This document shows, piece by piece, positions 35,926-47,226 of a DNA stretch of 64,000 nt. The notes under the pieces are model-generated. The model did no database searches, was not told the DNA's origin, and was given only the letters and a program-made list of their open reading frames with translations. The first letter of the stretch is position 1. Each line of letters begins with the position of its first letter. Origin of the DNA: Ulva prolifera (Eukaryota > Chlorophyta > Ulvophyceae > Ulvales > Ulvaceae). The position numbers were made by a program, and so were the translations under genes. Location: assembly GCA_023078555.1 (NCBI GenBank), contig CM041200.1:6921361-6985360 (forward strand). The letters are read 5' to 3'.

Positions 35926-37567
35926 ATGAAGACGGAGGCTAAGCAATCAACCTCACTCCACGCGGACGCGAGCATGTCCACTTCACACGGACTCGGAGGG
36001 AACATGTTGACTCCACACGGACGAGGGCAACTTGAATGAAGACGGAGGCTAAGCAATCACCCTCACTCTACGTCAATGGCCCGGTATGTGTAACTTGGAT
36101 TGACTCCACGTGGGCGCAAGCATGTCCAATTCACACGAGCTTGGAGGGGACATGTTCAGTGTATGCCGATTCAAGCAACTCCACTTCACACGGCCCAGAA
36201 CGGACATATTGACTTCACGTGGACGAGGGCAACTTGAATGAAGACGGAGGCTAAGCAATCAACCTCACTCCACGCTGAAGCGAGCATGTCTACTTCACAC
36301 GGACTCGGAGGGAACATGTTGACTCCACACGGACGAGACAACCTCACTTCACGTGGACGCAAGCATGTCCAATTCACATGGACTTGGATGGGACATGTTC
36401 AATGCATGCGGATGAGAGCATCTCCACTTCACACGGCTCAGAGCGGACATAATGACTCCACGTGGACGAGGGCAACTTGAATGAAGACGGAGGCTAAGCA
36501 ATCAACCTCACTCCACGCGGACGCGAGCATGTCCACTTCACACGGACTCGGAGGGAACATGTTGACTCCACACGGACGAGACAACCTCACTTCACGTGGA
36601 CGCAAGCATGTCCAATTCACATGGACTTGGATGGGACATGTTCAATGCATGCGGATGAGAGCATCTCCACTTCACACGGCTCAGAGCGGACATAATGACT
36701 CCACGTGGACGAGGGCAACTTGAATGAAGACGGAGGCTAAGCAATCAACCTCACTCCACGCGGACGCGAGCATGTCCACTTCACACGGACTCGGAGGGAA
36801 CATGTTGACTTTACACGGACGAGGGCAACTTGAATGAAGACGGAGGCTAAGCAATCAGCCTCACTTCACGTGGACGCAAGCATGTCCAATTCACATGGAC
36901 TTGGATGGGACATGTTCAATGCATGCGGATGAGAGCATCTTCACTTCACACGGCTCAGAGCGGACATATTGACTCCACGTGGATGAGGGCAGCTTGAATG
37001 AAGACGAAGGCTAAGCAAGCAGCCTCACTTCACGTGGACGCAAGCATGTCCACTTCACACGGACTCGGAGGGAACATGTTGACTCCACACGGACGAGACA
37101 ACCTCACTTCACGTGGACGCAAGCATGTCCAATTCACATGGACTTGGATGGGACATGTTCAATGCATGCGGATGAGAGCATCTCCACTTCACACGGCTCA
37201 GAGCGGACATATTGACTCCACGTGGATGAGGGCAGCTTGAATGAAGACGAAGGCTAAGCAAGCAGCCTCACTTCACGTGGACGCAAGCATGTCCACTTCA
37301 CACGGACTCGGAGGGAACATGTTAACTCCACACGGACGAGACAACCTCACTTCACGTGGACGCAAGCATGTCCAATTCACATGGACTTGGATGGGACATG
37401 TTCAATGCATGCGGATGAGAGCATCTCCACTTCACACGGCTCAGAGCGGACATATTGACTCCACGTGGACGAGGGCAACTTGAATGAAGACGGAGGCTAA
37501 GCAATCAACCTCACTCCACGCGGACGCGAGCATGTCCACTTCACACGGACTCGGAGGGAACATGTTG

Positions 37568-37888
37568 TGTCATGATGAGTCATCAAGCACTCAAGTATAT
37601 ATATGACCAGATCCTCGAAGGAAGTAGTACACCTTCGGGTGGGCGCTTTTCCTAACATGGTATCGGTGAGAGTGGTCATAGCGAGGATCTTAACCTCCAT
37701 AGACGCAGGTTCGAATCCGGGTAGCTGCACCCGGATCCGCGTCCGCCTCCAAGTTTGTCTCCTCGGATCCTAGTCAGCGGTCCTTGAGTGAGGGGGGGTG
37801 TCATGATGAGTCATCAAGCACTCAAGTATATATATGACCAGATCCTCGAAGGAAGTAGTACACCTTCGGGTGGGCGCTTTTCCTGACA
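37568..37888 (+). mobile_element. TRIM, copy T2
   Basis: 321 bp, same length and structure as T1. LTRs lie at 37568-37657 and 37799-37888, and the TSD is TGTTG on both sides. It differs from T1 at a few bases only, including one in the first LTR (CTAACA for CTGACA). Different TSDs show that T1 and T2 are independent insertions, not products of satellite duplication. Confidence 0.93.
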
Positions 37889-40800
37889 TGTTGACTCCAC
37901 ACGGACGAGGGCAACTTGAATGAAGACGGAGGCTAAGCAATCACCCTCACTCTACGTCAATGGCCCGGTATGTGTAACTTGGATTGACTCCACGTGGGCG
38001 CAAGCATGTCCAATTCACACGAGCTTGGAGGGGACATGTTCAGTGTATGCCGATTCAAGCAACTCCACTTCACACGGCCCAGAACGGACATATTGACTTC
38101 ACGTGGACGAGGGCAACTTGAATGAAGACGGAGGCTAAGCAATCAACCTCACTCCACGCTGAAGCGAGCATGTCTACTTCACACGGACTCGGAGGGAACA
38201 TGTTGACTCCACACGGACGAGACAACCTCACTTCACGTGGACGCAAGCATGTCCAATTCACATGGACTTGGATGGGACATGTTCAATGCATGCGGATGAG
38301 AGCATCTCCACTTCACACGGCTCAGAGCGGACATATTGACTCCACGTGGACGAGGGCAACTTGAATGAAGACGGAGGCTAAGCAATCAACCTCACTCCAC
38401 GCGGACGCGAGCATGTCCACTTCACACGGACTCGGAGGGAACATGTTGACTCCACACGGACGAGGGCAACTTGAATGAAGACGGAGGCTAAGCAATCACC
38501 CTCACTCTACGTCAATGGCCCGGTATGTGTAACTTGGATTGACTCCACGTGGACGCAAGCATATCCAATTCACACGAGCTTGGAGGGGACATGTTCAGTG
38601 TATGCCGATTCGAGCCTCTCCACTTCACACGGCTCAGAGCGGACATATTGACTCCACGTGGACGAGGGCAACTTGAATGAAGACGGAGGCTAAGCAATCA
38701 ACCTCACTCCACGTCAATGGCCCGGTATGTGTAACTTGAGTTGACTCCACGTGGGCGCAAGCATGTCCAATTCACACGAGCTTGGAGGGGACATGTTCAG
38801 TGTATGCCGATTCGAGCAACTCCACTTCACACGGCCCAGAACGGACATATTGACTTCACGTGGACGAGGGCAACTTGAATGAAGACGGAGGCTAAACAAT
38901 CAACCTCACTCCACGCGGACGCGAGCATGTCCACTTCACACGGACTCGGAGGGAACATGTTGACTTTACACGGACGAGGGCAACTTGAATGAAGACGGAG
39001 GCTAAGCAATCAGCCTCACTTCACGTGGACGCAAGCATGTCCAATTCACATGGACTTGGATGGGACATGTTCAATGCATGCGGATGAGAGCATCTCCACT
39101 TCACACGGCTCAGAGCGGACATATTGACTCCACGTGGATGAGGGCAGCTTGAACGTAGTCGGAGGCTAAGCAATCAACCTCACTCCACGTCAATGGCCCG
39201 GTATGTGTAACTTGAGTTGACTCCACGTGGGCGCAAGCATGTCCAATTCACACGAGCTTGGAGGGGACATGTTCAGTGTATGCCGATTCGAGCAACTCCA
39301 CTTCACACGGCCCAGAACGGACATATTGACTTCACGTGGACGAGGGCAACTTGAATGAAGACGGAGGCTAAGCAATCAACCTCACTCCACGCGGACGCGA
39401 GCATGTCCACTTCACACGGACTCGGAGGGAACATGTTGACTTTACACGGACGAGGGCAACTTGAATGAAGACGGAGGCTAAGCAATCAGCCTCACTTCAC
39501 GTGGACGCAAGCATGTCCAATTCACATGGACTTGGATGGGACATGTTCAATGCATGCGGATGAGAGCATCTCCACTTCACACGGCTCAGAGCGGACATAT
39601 TGACTCCACGTGGATGAGGGCAGCTTGAACGTAGTCGGAGGCTAAGCAATCAACCTCACTCCACGTCAATGGCCCGGTATGTGTAACTTGAGTTGACTCC
39701 ACGTGGGCGCAAGCATGTCCAATTCACACGAGCTTGGAGGGGACATGTTCAGTGTATGCCGATTCGAGCAACTCCACTTCACACGGCCTTGAACGGACAT
39801 ATTGACTCCACGTGGACGAGGGCAACTTGAATGAAGACGGAGGCTAAGCAATCAACCTCACTCCACGCGGAAGCGAGCATGTCTACTTCACACGGACTCG
39901 GAGGGAACATGTTGACTCCACACGGACGAGACAACCTCACTTCACGTGGACGCAAGCATGTCCAATTCACATGGACTTGGATGGGACATGTTCAATGCAT
40001 GCGGATGAGAGCATCTCCACTTCACACGGCTCAGAGCGGACATATTGACTCCACGTGGACGAGGGCAACTTGAATGAAGACGGAGGCTAAGCAATCAACC
40101 TCACTCCACGCGGACGCGAGCATGTCCACTTCACACGGACTCGGAGGGAACATGTTGACTCCACACGGACGAGGGCAACTTGAATGAAGACGGAGGCTAA
40201 GCAATCACCCTCACTCTACGTCAATGGCCCGGTATGTGTAACTTGGATTGACTCCACGTGGACGCAAGCATATCCAATTCACACGAGCTTGGAGGGGACA
40301 TGTTCAGTGTATGCCGATTCGAGCCTCTCCACTTCACACGGCTCAGAGCGGACATATTGACTCCACGTGGACGAGGGCAACTTGAATGAAGACGGAGGCT
40401 AAGCAATCAACCTCACTCCACGTCAATGGCCCGGTATGTGTAACTTGAGTTGACTCCACGTGGGCGCAAGCATGTCCAATTCACACGAGCTTGGAGGGGA
40501 CATGTTCAGTGTATGCCGATTCGAGCAACTCCACTTCACACGGCCCAGAACGGACATATTGACTTCACGTGGACGAGGGCAACTTGAATGAAGACGGAGG
40601 CTAAACAATCAACCTCACTCCACGCGGACGCGAGCATGTCCACTTCACACGGACTCGGAGGGAACATGTTGACTTTACACGGACGAGGGCAACTTGAATG
40701 AAGACGGAGGCTAAGCAATCAGCCTCACTTCACGTGGACGCAAGCATGTCCAATTCACATGGACTTGGATGGGACATGTTCAATGCATGCGGATGAGAGC

Positions 40801-41806
40801 ATCTCCACTTCACACGGCTCAGAGCGGACATATTGACTCCACGTGGATGAGGGCAGCTTGAACGTAGTCGGAGGCTAAGCAATCAACCTCACTCCACGTC
40901 AATGGCCCGGTATGTGTAACTTGAGTTGACTCCACGTGGGCGCAAGCATGTCCAATTCACACGAGCTTGGAGGGGACATGTTCAGTGTATGCCGATTCGA
41001 GCAACTCCACTTCACACGGCCCAGAACGGACATATTGACTTCACGTGGACGAGGGCAACTTGAATGAAGACGGAGGCTAAGCAATCAACCTCACTCCACG
41101 CGGACGCGAGCATGTCCACTTCACACGGACTCGGAGGGAACATGTTGACTTTACACGGACGAGGGCAACTTGAATGAAGACGGAGGCTAAGCAATCAGCC
41201 TCACTTCACGTGGACGCAAGCATGTCCAATTCACATGGACTTGGATGGGACATGTTCAATGCATGCGGATGAGAGCATCTCCACTTCACACGGCTCAGAG
41301 CGGACATATTGACTCCACGTGGATGAGGGCAGCTTGAACGTAGTCGGAGGCTAAGCAATCAACCTCACTCCACGTCAATGGCCCGGTATGTGTAACTTGA
41401 GTTGACTCCACGTGGGCGCAAGCATGTCCAATTCACACGAGCTTGGAGGGGACATGTTCAGTGTATGCCGATTCGAGCAACTCCACTTCACACGGCCTTG
41501 AACGGACATATTGACTCCACGTGGACGAGGGCAACTTGAATGAAGACGGAGGCTAAGCAATCAACCTCACTCCACGCGGAAGCGAGCATGTCTACTTCAC
41601 ACGGACTCGGAGGGAACATGTTGACTCCACACGGACGAGACAACCTCACTTCACGTGGACGCAAGCATGTCCAATTCACATGGACTTGGATGGGACATGT
41701 TCAATGCATGCGGATGAGAGCATCTCCACTTCACACGGCTCAGAGCGGACATATTGACTCCACGTGGATGAGGGCAGCTTGAATGAAGACGAAGGCTAAG
41801 CAAGCA
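37889..41806. repeat. Satellite array, segment 5
   Basis: Contains 476-bp higher-order repeats (R+P+Q; starts near 38714, 39190, 39666). A 1709-bp tandem duplication copies features at 38512, 38714, 39190 and 39666 to 40221, 40423, 40899 and 41375. It ends in AAGCA, the A2 target site. Confidence 0.95.
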
Positions 41807-42114
41807 TGTCACGACATGTGGGTCGTTAGCAAGCACTCTGTGTTACATGAGAGATGGCGACATATTGATGCAATGAGTTTGAGGTCACACCTGTCACGAC
41901 ATGTGGGTCGTTAGCAAGCACTCTGTGATGCTCACTAACTACAGCTACACTATATGCAGATCAATATCCCACAGTCATGACCACTAGCACACTGTTGCTG
42001 CATGATATGCATTAGCCGCTACATTGACTCAGCACGTGTCAGCGCGAGTCAGCGCGAGTCAGCATGTCTACTCAGCGGGCGCTCAGCACTAGGCTAAACA
42101 CACTTCTCTCAACA
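41807..42114 (-). repeat. 3' LTR of copia A2
   Basis: 308 bp with TG...CA ends. The internal duplication of the LTR tip is at an 85-bp period here (41807 and 41892). Confidence 0.96.
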
Positions 42115-42125
42115 CGCCCCCATAG
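42115..42125 (-). promoter_or_regulatory. Polypurine tract of copia A2
   Basis: G-rich run directly inside the 3' LTR, identical to that of A1. Confidence 0.75.
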
Positions 42126-42126
42126 T

Positions 42127-43683
42127 CTAGGGCACAACGCCAAGCGTCTGTCGATGCTTCTCAAACATCTGTTGCGACAGTGGCTTCGTTAAAACATCAG
42201 CTGGATTGTCAGCTGTTGGAACTGGTATGAATCTCATCTGCTGTCGCTTCACCTTCTCTCTCACATGATGGAAAACAATTTCTATGTGCTTAGTCCGGGC
42301 AGCTGAAAGTGGATCTTCAATTAAACTCTTCGCTGCCCTGTTGTCAATCCCTATTGGTATACAAGCTGGAGGAAGGCCCACTTGAGGAGCCATGTCGTAC
42401 AGATACTGTACTTCTTTTGCAATCTCTCCAGCTGCTATGTATTCTGCTTCTGATGATGAGCGACTCACGGTGGCCTGCTTGGAACACTTCCAGACAATGC
42501 TACCTATGCCGCACTTCACAATGAATCCTGTCGTTGATTTCCGTGTATTCACACAACCAGCCCAGTCAGAATCACAGAAACCATGCAATGCACATTCAGG
42601 GCCTCCTAGTCGCAAGCTATAGGAAGCAGTGCCATGCAGGTATAGCAGCACATCTTTCAGCCTAGCAAAGTTGCTGCATGTTGGCTGAGCAGTAAATCTG
42701 GCCAGGTAGGAGACAGCGAACGCAACATCTGGCCTGGTGTGGTTGGCAATGTGGAGAAGAGCTCCCACAATAGACTTGTACTGCGAAATGGCGGTTGGAT
42801 CTGTGATTGTTTGACCTGATGGGTCTTTATATACATTGACGATCATTGGGATTGACACTGGCCATGCATCTTGAAGATTGTGCTCATCAATCAGCTTTTC
42901 AATGTGGCGTTGCTGCTTTAAGTAGACGAGCTTCTGTTGGCGATTTCGTTGAATTGACATTTGCAGGAAGAACTTTGACTCACCCAGATCTTTCCCAGGG
43001 AATTTGAGCAAGATTGCTTGCTTGATCTTCTGAACGCTGCTCAATTTCTTGGCAGCAATCTGAATGTCGTCCACATAACAGAGGAGGACAAAGCCGAGTT
43101 GCTCAGAGAACAACATGAATAATGCACCATCGCTCTTGTTCTGGACAAATCCCAGGAAGACAATGTGGGCTGAGAGCAGCTTGTTCCACACACGTGGAGC
43201 CTGCTTGAGGCCATACAGACTCTTGTTCAAGAGACAAGCACGGCCTGTGTTGTCATCATATCCCGCGGGCTGTTGCATGAATATCTGCTCTTCTAGATCG
43301 CCTTGGATGAAGGCATTTTTTATATCAATGGCATGGCACTCAAGATCAAAGCTTGCCACGATAGAGAAGAACAGGCGGACTGTGCTTGCACGCACAACTG
43401 GAGAAAAGACTGCATTGTAGTCTACTCCAGGTCTTTGAAAGAAGCCTTTGATCACAAGGCGCGCTTTGTAGCGCTCAATTGAACCATCTGCGTTCAACTT
43501 CCTCTTGAACACCCATTTGGATGGAATGGCCTTTTTATCACGTGGCACTGCCATGAGTTCCCACGCATTCATTGATACGAGAGAATTGTACTCCTCATCA
43601 GCTGCAACTTGCCAAAATGGCGCTTCAGGTCCAGCAAGTGCTGCTTCAATGGTCAAGGGCTCAGGAGCGAGCCCTACAGCCGA
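42127..43683 (-). CDS. Copia A2 reverse transcriptase-RNase H (expressed by -1 frameshift)
   Basis: An open frame of about 519 residues that begins inside the end of the Gag-integrase frame, one base back. It has no ATG near its start; the first possible initiator in a simple scan is a TTG at 43656. Conserved sequence (FSAVGLAPEP) already exists upstream of that TTG, which argues for frameshift fusion rather than independent initiation. RT motifs include KARLVIKGF, D111 in AIDIKNAFIQG and Y-V-D196-D197 (numbered from 43656). RNase H motifs CDSDWAG and SSSEAEY follow. The frame ends at TAG just before the polypurine tract. Confidence 0.93.
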   Translation of the reverse strand, partial: SAVGLAPEPLTIEAALAGPEAPFWQVAADEEYNSLVSMNAWELMAVPRDKKAIPSKWVFKRKLNADGSIERYKARLVIKGFFQRPGVDYNAVFSPVVRASTVRLFFSIVASFDLECHAIDIKNAFIQGDLEEQIFMQQPAGYDDNTGRACLLNKSLYGLKQAPRVWNKLLSAHIVFLGFVQNKSDGALFMLFSEQLGFVLLCYVDDIQIAAKKLSSVQKIKQAILLKFPGKDLGESKFFLQMSIQRNRQQKLVYLKQQRHIEKLIDEHNLQDAWPVSIPMIVNVYKDPSGQTITDPTAISQYKSIVGALLHIANHTRPDVAFAVSYLARFTAQPTCSNFARLKDVLLYLHGTASYSLRLGGPECALHGFCDSDWAGCVNTRKSTTGFIVKCGIGSIVWKCSKQATVSRSSSEAEYIAAGEIAKEVQYLYDMAPQVGLPPACIPIGIDNRAAKSLIEDPLSAARTKHIEIVFHHVREKVKRQQMRFIPVPTADNPADVLTKPLSQQMFEKHRQTLGVVP

Positions 43684-43689
43684 AAATTC
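43656..43689 (-). promoter_or_regulatory. Candidate -1 ribosomal frameshift signal, copia A2
   Basis: Heptamer GAATTTT at 43683-43689, spacer CGGCTGT, then hairpin AGGGCTC / GAGCCCT with 6-nt loop at 43656-43675. The stop TAG (43674-43676) overlaps the stem start. Same arrangement as A1; family B has the canonical AAATTTT and a different loop. Confidence 0.65.
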
Positions 43690-46187
43690 ACATGGGCGTT
43701 GCGTGGGAGACCGTGCATGAATTGCCGATAAGGATCCTGAGGTGGCTGTCGTTTGCGCGGAGGATTGCGCCGTGGCATGACGGGTTGCACGGCGGACTCA
43801 TCAGAAGGTTCCTCTTCTGGAGCTGCATCCTCAGGCGCTTGCTCTTGTTCATCATAGAGCGGATTTGTCGACATGAGTGGCTGCACATGCGCCGGCGGCA
43901 ATGGCAGAGAAATTTGCTGCTGCAATTGCTGCTGAATCTGAGGCTGTGATTGCGATGCTGCTTGTGGTGGCGCTTGCGGTGGCGCTTGTGGCGGCGCTGC
44001 TGCGTCCATCACATCTGACAACATGTCGAAGCGATCATCGCTTGCTGGTGCTGCCGACTCATCAAACCTCACATCTCTGGAGATCTGGACCTTGCCATCA
44101 GGAAGCAGGATTCTGAATGCTTTGAAATTTGGCTGAGCATAGCCAAGATGCTTACCCACGACTGCTTTGGCTGGGAGTTGACCTTTCTTGCGCTTCTCGG
44201 ATGGGACTCGCACGAAGCACGTGCAGCCCCAGATGTGCAAATTGCTAATGTCAGGCTTGGTGCCTTTCAGGAGCTGCCATGATGATGGCTCACCTTCGCT
44301 GGACATGATGTTGGACAGATACACGGCATGCATTGCTGCCTCTGCCCAATACTTCTTCTTTAAGCCTGCATCTGCCATCAGAGAGTCACGCAAAACTGAG
44401 CAAGAGCCGATGCCTCGCTCTGCATGCCCATTCTCAGCTGGGCTGTAGCCTGATGTTTCTTGTGACTCAATGTGCCTGTCATTGAGGAAGGACTGCACTT
44501 TGTTGGACAGAAACACTGTGTCGCGATCAAAGCGCACGGCACGAACAGTGGCATTGTACTTCTTCTCAAGTTTCGGAATGAGATTCATCAGTGCATCTGC
44601 TGCATCAGATTTTCTGGCAATCGGGACGATGACTTTATAGCCACTGAAGTCATCAACGACCATCAGGTAGTAATTGGCACCACCTGCGGATGTTTCAAAT
44701 GGTCCTGCAATATCAGTGTGCAGACGCTCCAGCTTGGCAGATGCTCTGCGGTGTGTTGCGGGAAATGATTCTCTCTTCATCCTCCCTATTGCACACGGGG
44801 TGCACACAGCTGTTGACTTGAGCTGTTCATCAAACACACGAGCTGGGGGCAGGCCTTGCACAGTCTCTCCTCGGGACATCTTTGCCAAGGTGCTGTGGCC
44901 TGCATGGCCGAATCTGCGATGCCATATGATGGCATCATTCACATGGGATGCAGCAGCAGCCTGTATCACCTGATCTGAGATGATCGGCTCACACTGTACA
45001 CAGTAGAGACGATTGACTTTGTCGCCTCTCAAGAGCTGCTTGGAGCCATTGCAAAGAATAATCTTGTCTTTCTCGCCTGTGTACGAGAGCCCTGCTTCAT
45101 CAGCACGGCTGAGAGATATCAGATTGTCTTGCAGCTTCGGAACAAGCAGCACATTCTTCAGCTCGACCTCTTCACCGCAATGATTGGTCAGCTTGACTGT
45201 GCCAACGGCTGAAACTTCCTCGGTCTGGTTGTTGGCTACAGTACACGTTGATTGCATGGCAGTAATGTCATGCAGATACTCAGCTCGATTCACCATGTGA
45301 TCGGTAGCTGCTGAATCAAAGAGCCATCTGGACTCTTGTGAGGACGCAGCATTTGCAATGCAAACAAATGCGCTGGTGCTTGGAGGGCCAGATGCTTGAT
45401 TAGCATTGGCACCAGAACCTCTGCCACTGCCACGATATCCACGGCCACGGCCTCGGCCACGGCCTCTGCCACGGCCTCTACCACGGCCTGCGCCTCGGCC
45501 AGCATTGGGATCATTGTCATAGGAAAGCTGATCATTCTTCAGTTTGAAGCACTGGAGAATCTGATGGCCTGGTCTGTGGCAATACTCACATTGATATCTC
45601 TGATCTGAGCTTATCTGATAAGCTCCGGACCGGGATGATGATGACGTGTCATGCAGCTTCTGATAGAAGGTGCCTCTGAGATTCTCAGTCACATCATCAA
45701 ATGAGGGCAGAGTGGGCCGAGCCGATGTGGCTTGAGCCCATGATGAGAAGTCAGATTCATCAAGGGCAGCTAGAAACGTGAGTACAAACTCGTCTTCCTT
45801 GTGCATTTGTGCTGAGATCAATTCAGCACGTAAATGCTCTGCTCTGGTGATGAAGGTGTCAAGTGACTCATCAGCATTTTTTCTGAAGCTAGCTTGAGCT
45901 CGAGATAAGGCTATCTTCCGAGCCGAACTGACACCGGAGAACTGCTTCTTCAGCACGTCCCATATGTCTTTGGGAGATGCTGTGGGGCTGACTTGATGTA
46001 TTAAATCATCTCCGACATTGCATGCAAGTGCAAGTCGAGCTGCGTTTTTATGAGCAACGTCACCAGCATCATTGGCAACGGCGGTCCAACATTCAAGGCT
46101 TCTAAGCAGGATTTCCATCCGCTGAAACCATTGGACGGCATTGGCTTGAGTGAGCTCAATGCCAAGCTTGACATATTTAAGATTCAT
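43674..46187 (-). CDS. Copia A2 Gag-protease-integrase polyprotein
   Basis: 837 residues with the same domain order and residues as the A1 protein: zinc knuckle 200-213, protease DSA at 291-293, HHCC finger, and D492/D554/E590. Differences from A1 are a few substitutions, such as Asp5 to Tyr and changes in the Pro/Gln-rich tail. No stop or frameshift is present. It would assemble the particle, process the polyprotein and integrate the cDNA, making 5-bp duplications. Confidence 0.95.
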   Translation of the reverse strand: MNLKYVKLGIELTQANAVQWFQRMEILLRSLECWTAVANDAGDVAHKNAARLALACNVGDDLIHQVSPTASPKDIWDVLKKQFSGVSSARKIALSRAQASFRKNADESLDTFITRAEHLRAELISAQMHKEDEFVLTFLAALDESDFSSWAQATSARPTLPSFDDVTENLRGTFYQKLHDTSSSSRSGAYQISSDQRYQCEYCHRPGHQILQCFKLKNDQLSYDNDPNAGRGAGRGRGRGRGRGRGRGRGYRGSGRGSGANANQASGPPSTSAFVCIANAASSQESRWLFDSAATDHMVNRAEYLHDITAMQSTCTVANNQTEEVSAVGTVKLTNHCGEEVELKNVLLVPKLQDNLISLSRADEAGLSYTGEKDKIILCNGSKQLLRGDKVNRLYCVQCEPIISDQVIQAAAASHVNDAIIWHRRFGHAGHSTLAKMSRGETVQGLPPARVFDEQLKSTAVCTPCAIGRMKRESFPATHRRASAKLERLHTDIAGPFETSAGGANYYLMVVDDFSGYKVIVPIARKSDAADALMNLIPKLEKKYNATVRAVRFDRDTVFLSNKVQSFLNDRHIESQETSGYSPAENGHAERGIGSCSVLRDSLMADAGLKKKYWAEAAMHAVYLSNIMSSEGEPSSWQLLKGTKPDISNLHIWGCTCFVRVPSEKRKKGQLPAKAVVGKHLGYAQPNFKAFRILLPDGKVQISRDVRFDESAAPASDDRFDMLSDVMDAAAPPQAPPQAPPQAASQSQPQIQQQLQQQISLPLPPAHVQPLMSTNPLYDEQEQAPEDAAPEEEPSDESAVQPVMPRRNPPRKRQPPQDPYRQFMHGLPRNAHVNFRL

Positions 46188-46221
46188 TTCAGATCTTTGA
46201 AACGCAGTGGATTCGTCAAAA

Positions 46222-46231
46222 GCCCATAACC
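46222..46231 (-). promoter_or_regulatory. Primer-binding site of copia A2
   Basis: GCCCATAACC on the plus strand beside the 5' LTR, as in A1, matching the initiator tRNA-Met anticodon arm. Confidence 0.75.
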
Positions 46232-46539
46232 TGTCACGACATGTGGGTCGTTAGCAAGCACTCTGTGTTACATGAGAGATGGCGACATATTGATGCAATG
46301 AGTTTGAGGTCACACCTGTCACGACATGTGGGTCGTTAGCAAGCACTCTGTGATGCTCACTAACTACAGCTACACTATATGCAGATCAATATCCCACAGT
46401 CATGACCACTAGCACACTGTTGCTGCATGATATGCATTAGCCGCTACATTGACTCAGCACGTGTCAGCACGAGTCAGCGCGAGTCAGCATGTCTACTCAG
46501 CGGGCGCTCAGCACTAGGCTAAACACACTTCTCTCAACA
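46232..46539 (-). repeat. 5' LTR of copia A2
   Basis: 308 bp, differing from the 3' LTR by GCACGAG versus GCGCGAG. Confidence 0.96.
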
Positions 46540-46960
46540 AAGCAGCCTCACTTCACGTGGACGCAAGCATGTTCAATTCACATGGACTTGGATGGGACAT
46601 GTTCAATGCATATGTGTAACTAGGATTGACTCCACGTGGACGCAAGCATATCTAATTCACACGAGCTTGGAGGGGGCATGTTCAGTGTATGCCGATTCGA
46701 GCCTCTCCACTTCACACGGCCCAGAACGGACATATTGACTCCACGTGGACGAGGGCAACTTGAATGAAGACGGAGACTAAGCAATCAACCTCACTCCACG
46801 CGGAAGCGAGCATGTCTACTTCACACGGACTCGGAGGGAACATGTTGACTCCACACGGACGAGACAACCTTACTTCACGTGGACGCAAGCATGTCCAATT
46901 CACATGGACTTGGATGGGACATGTTCAATGCATGCGGATGAGAGCACCTCCACTTCACAC
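46540..46960. repeat. Satellite array, segment 6
   Basis: 421 bp between copia A2 and copia B, made of S, P' and the first part of Q. It ends in CACAC, the target of copia B. Confidence 0.95.
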
Positions 46961-47214
46961 TGTCGTGACAGAGGGAAGGTCAGTGAGACTCGATTTACAG
47001 TGACAGGAGCATGACATGAACGATGCAGAGACGTAGACATACCTGTCGTGACAGAGGGAAGGTCAGTGAGACTCGATAGAGCTCACTGCCCACATCTAGA
47101 CTATATATATATATATGCAGAGTATGCCCTTCTGTCACGACCCTCATGATCACACAAGTGCGTCAACTACATGCATGTTCACACTGGCCTAGACTAAACC
47201 TATTTCTCTCGACA
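46961..47214 (-). repeat. 3' LTR of copia B
   Basis: 254 bp. It is 8 bp longer than the 5' LTR because of an expanded TA run near 47105, plus one substitution. The outer 34 bp recur at 47044, an 83-bp period as in A1. Confidence 0.95.
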
Positions 47215-47226
47215 CTCCCACGTAGT

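Larger units (their letters stand above)
29827..37567. repeat. Satellite array, segment 4
   Basis: Continues the array between the two TRIM copies. It begins with three S-containing repeats. A block of over 2 kb (about 31450-33700) is repeated 2942 bp downstream (about 34390-36640) almost without change. It ends in TGTTG, the T2 target site. Confidence 0.96.
41807..46539 (-). mobile_element. Ty1/copia LTR retrotransposon, family A copy 2 (A2), apparently intact
   Basis: 4733 bp on the minus strand, with 308-bp LTRs that differ at one position I can see and TSD AAGCA (41802-41806 and 46540-46544). Both long frames are open. It is nearly identical to A1 outside small LTR differences, so the family has been active recently. 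If the INT-RT frameshift works as proposed, this copy has everything needed for autonomous retrotransposition. Confidence 0.97.

Noticed and set aside
43620-43690. Intron joining integrase to RT instead of a frameshift
   Set aside because: A GT...AG pair can be found, but its removal would delete conserved RT-frame residues (EPLTIEA). The overlap, heptamer and hairpin are better explained by frameshifting. RNA data could still overturn this.
2024-46187. Reading through the INT-end TAG as the route to RT
   Set aside because: The zero frame hits a TGA within a few codons in both families and never reaches the RT frame.
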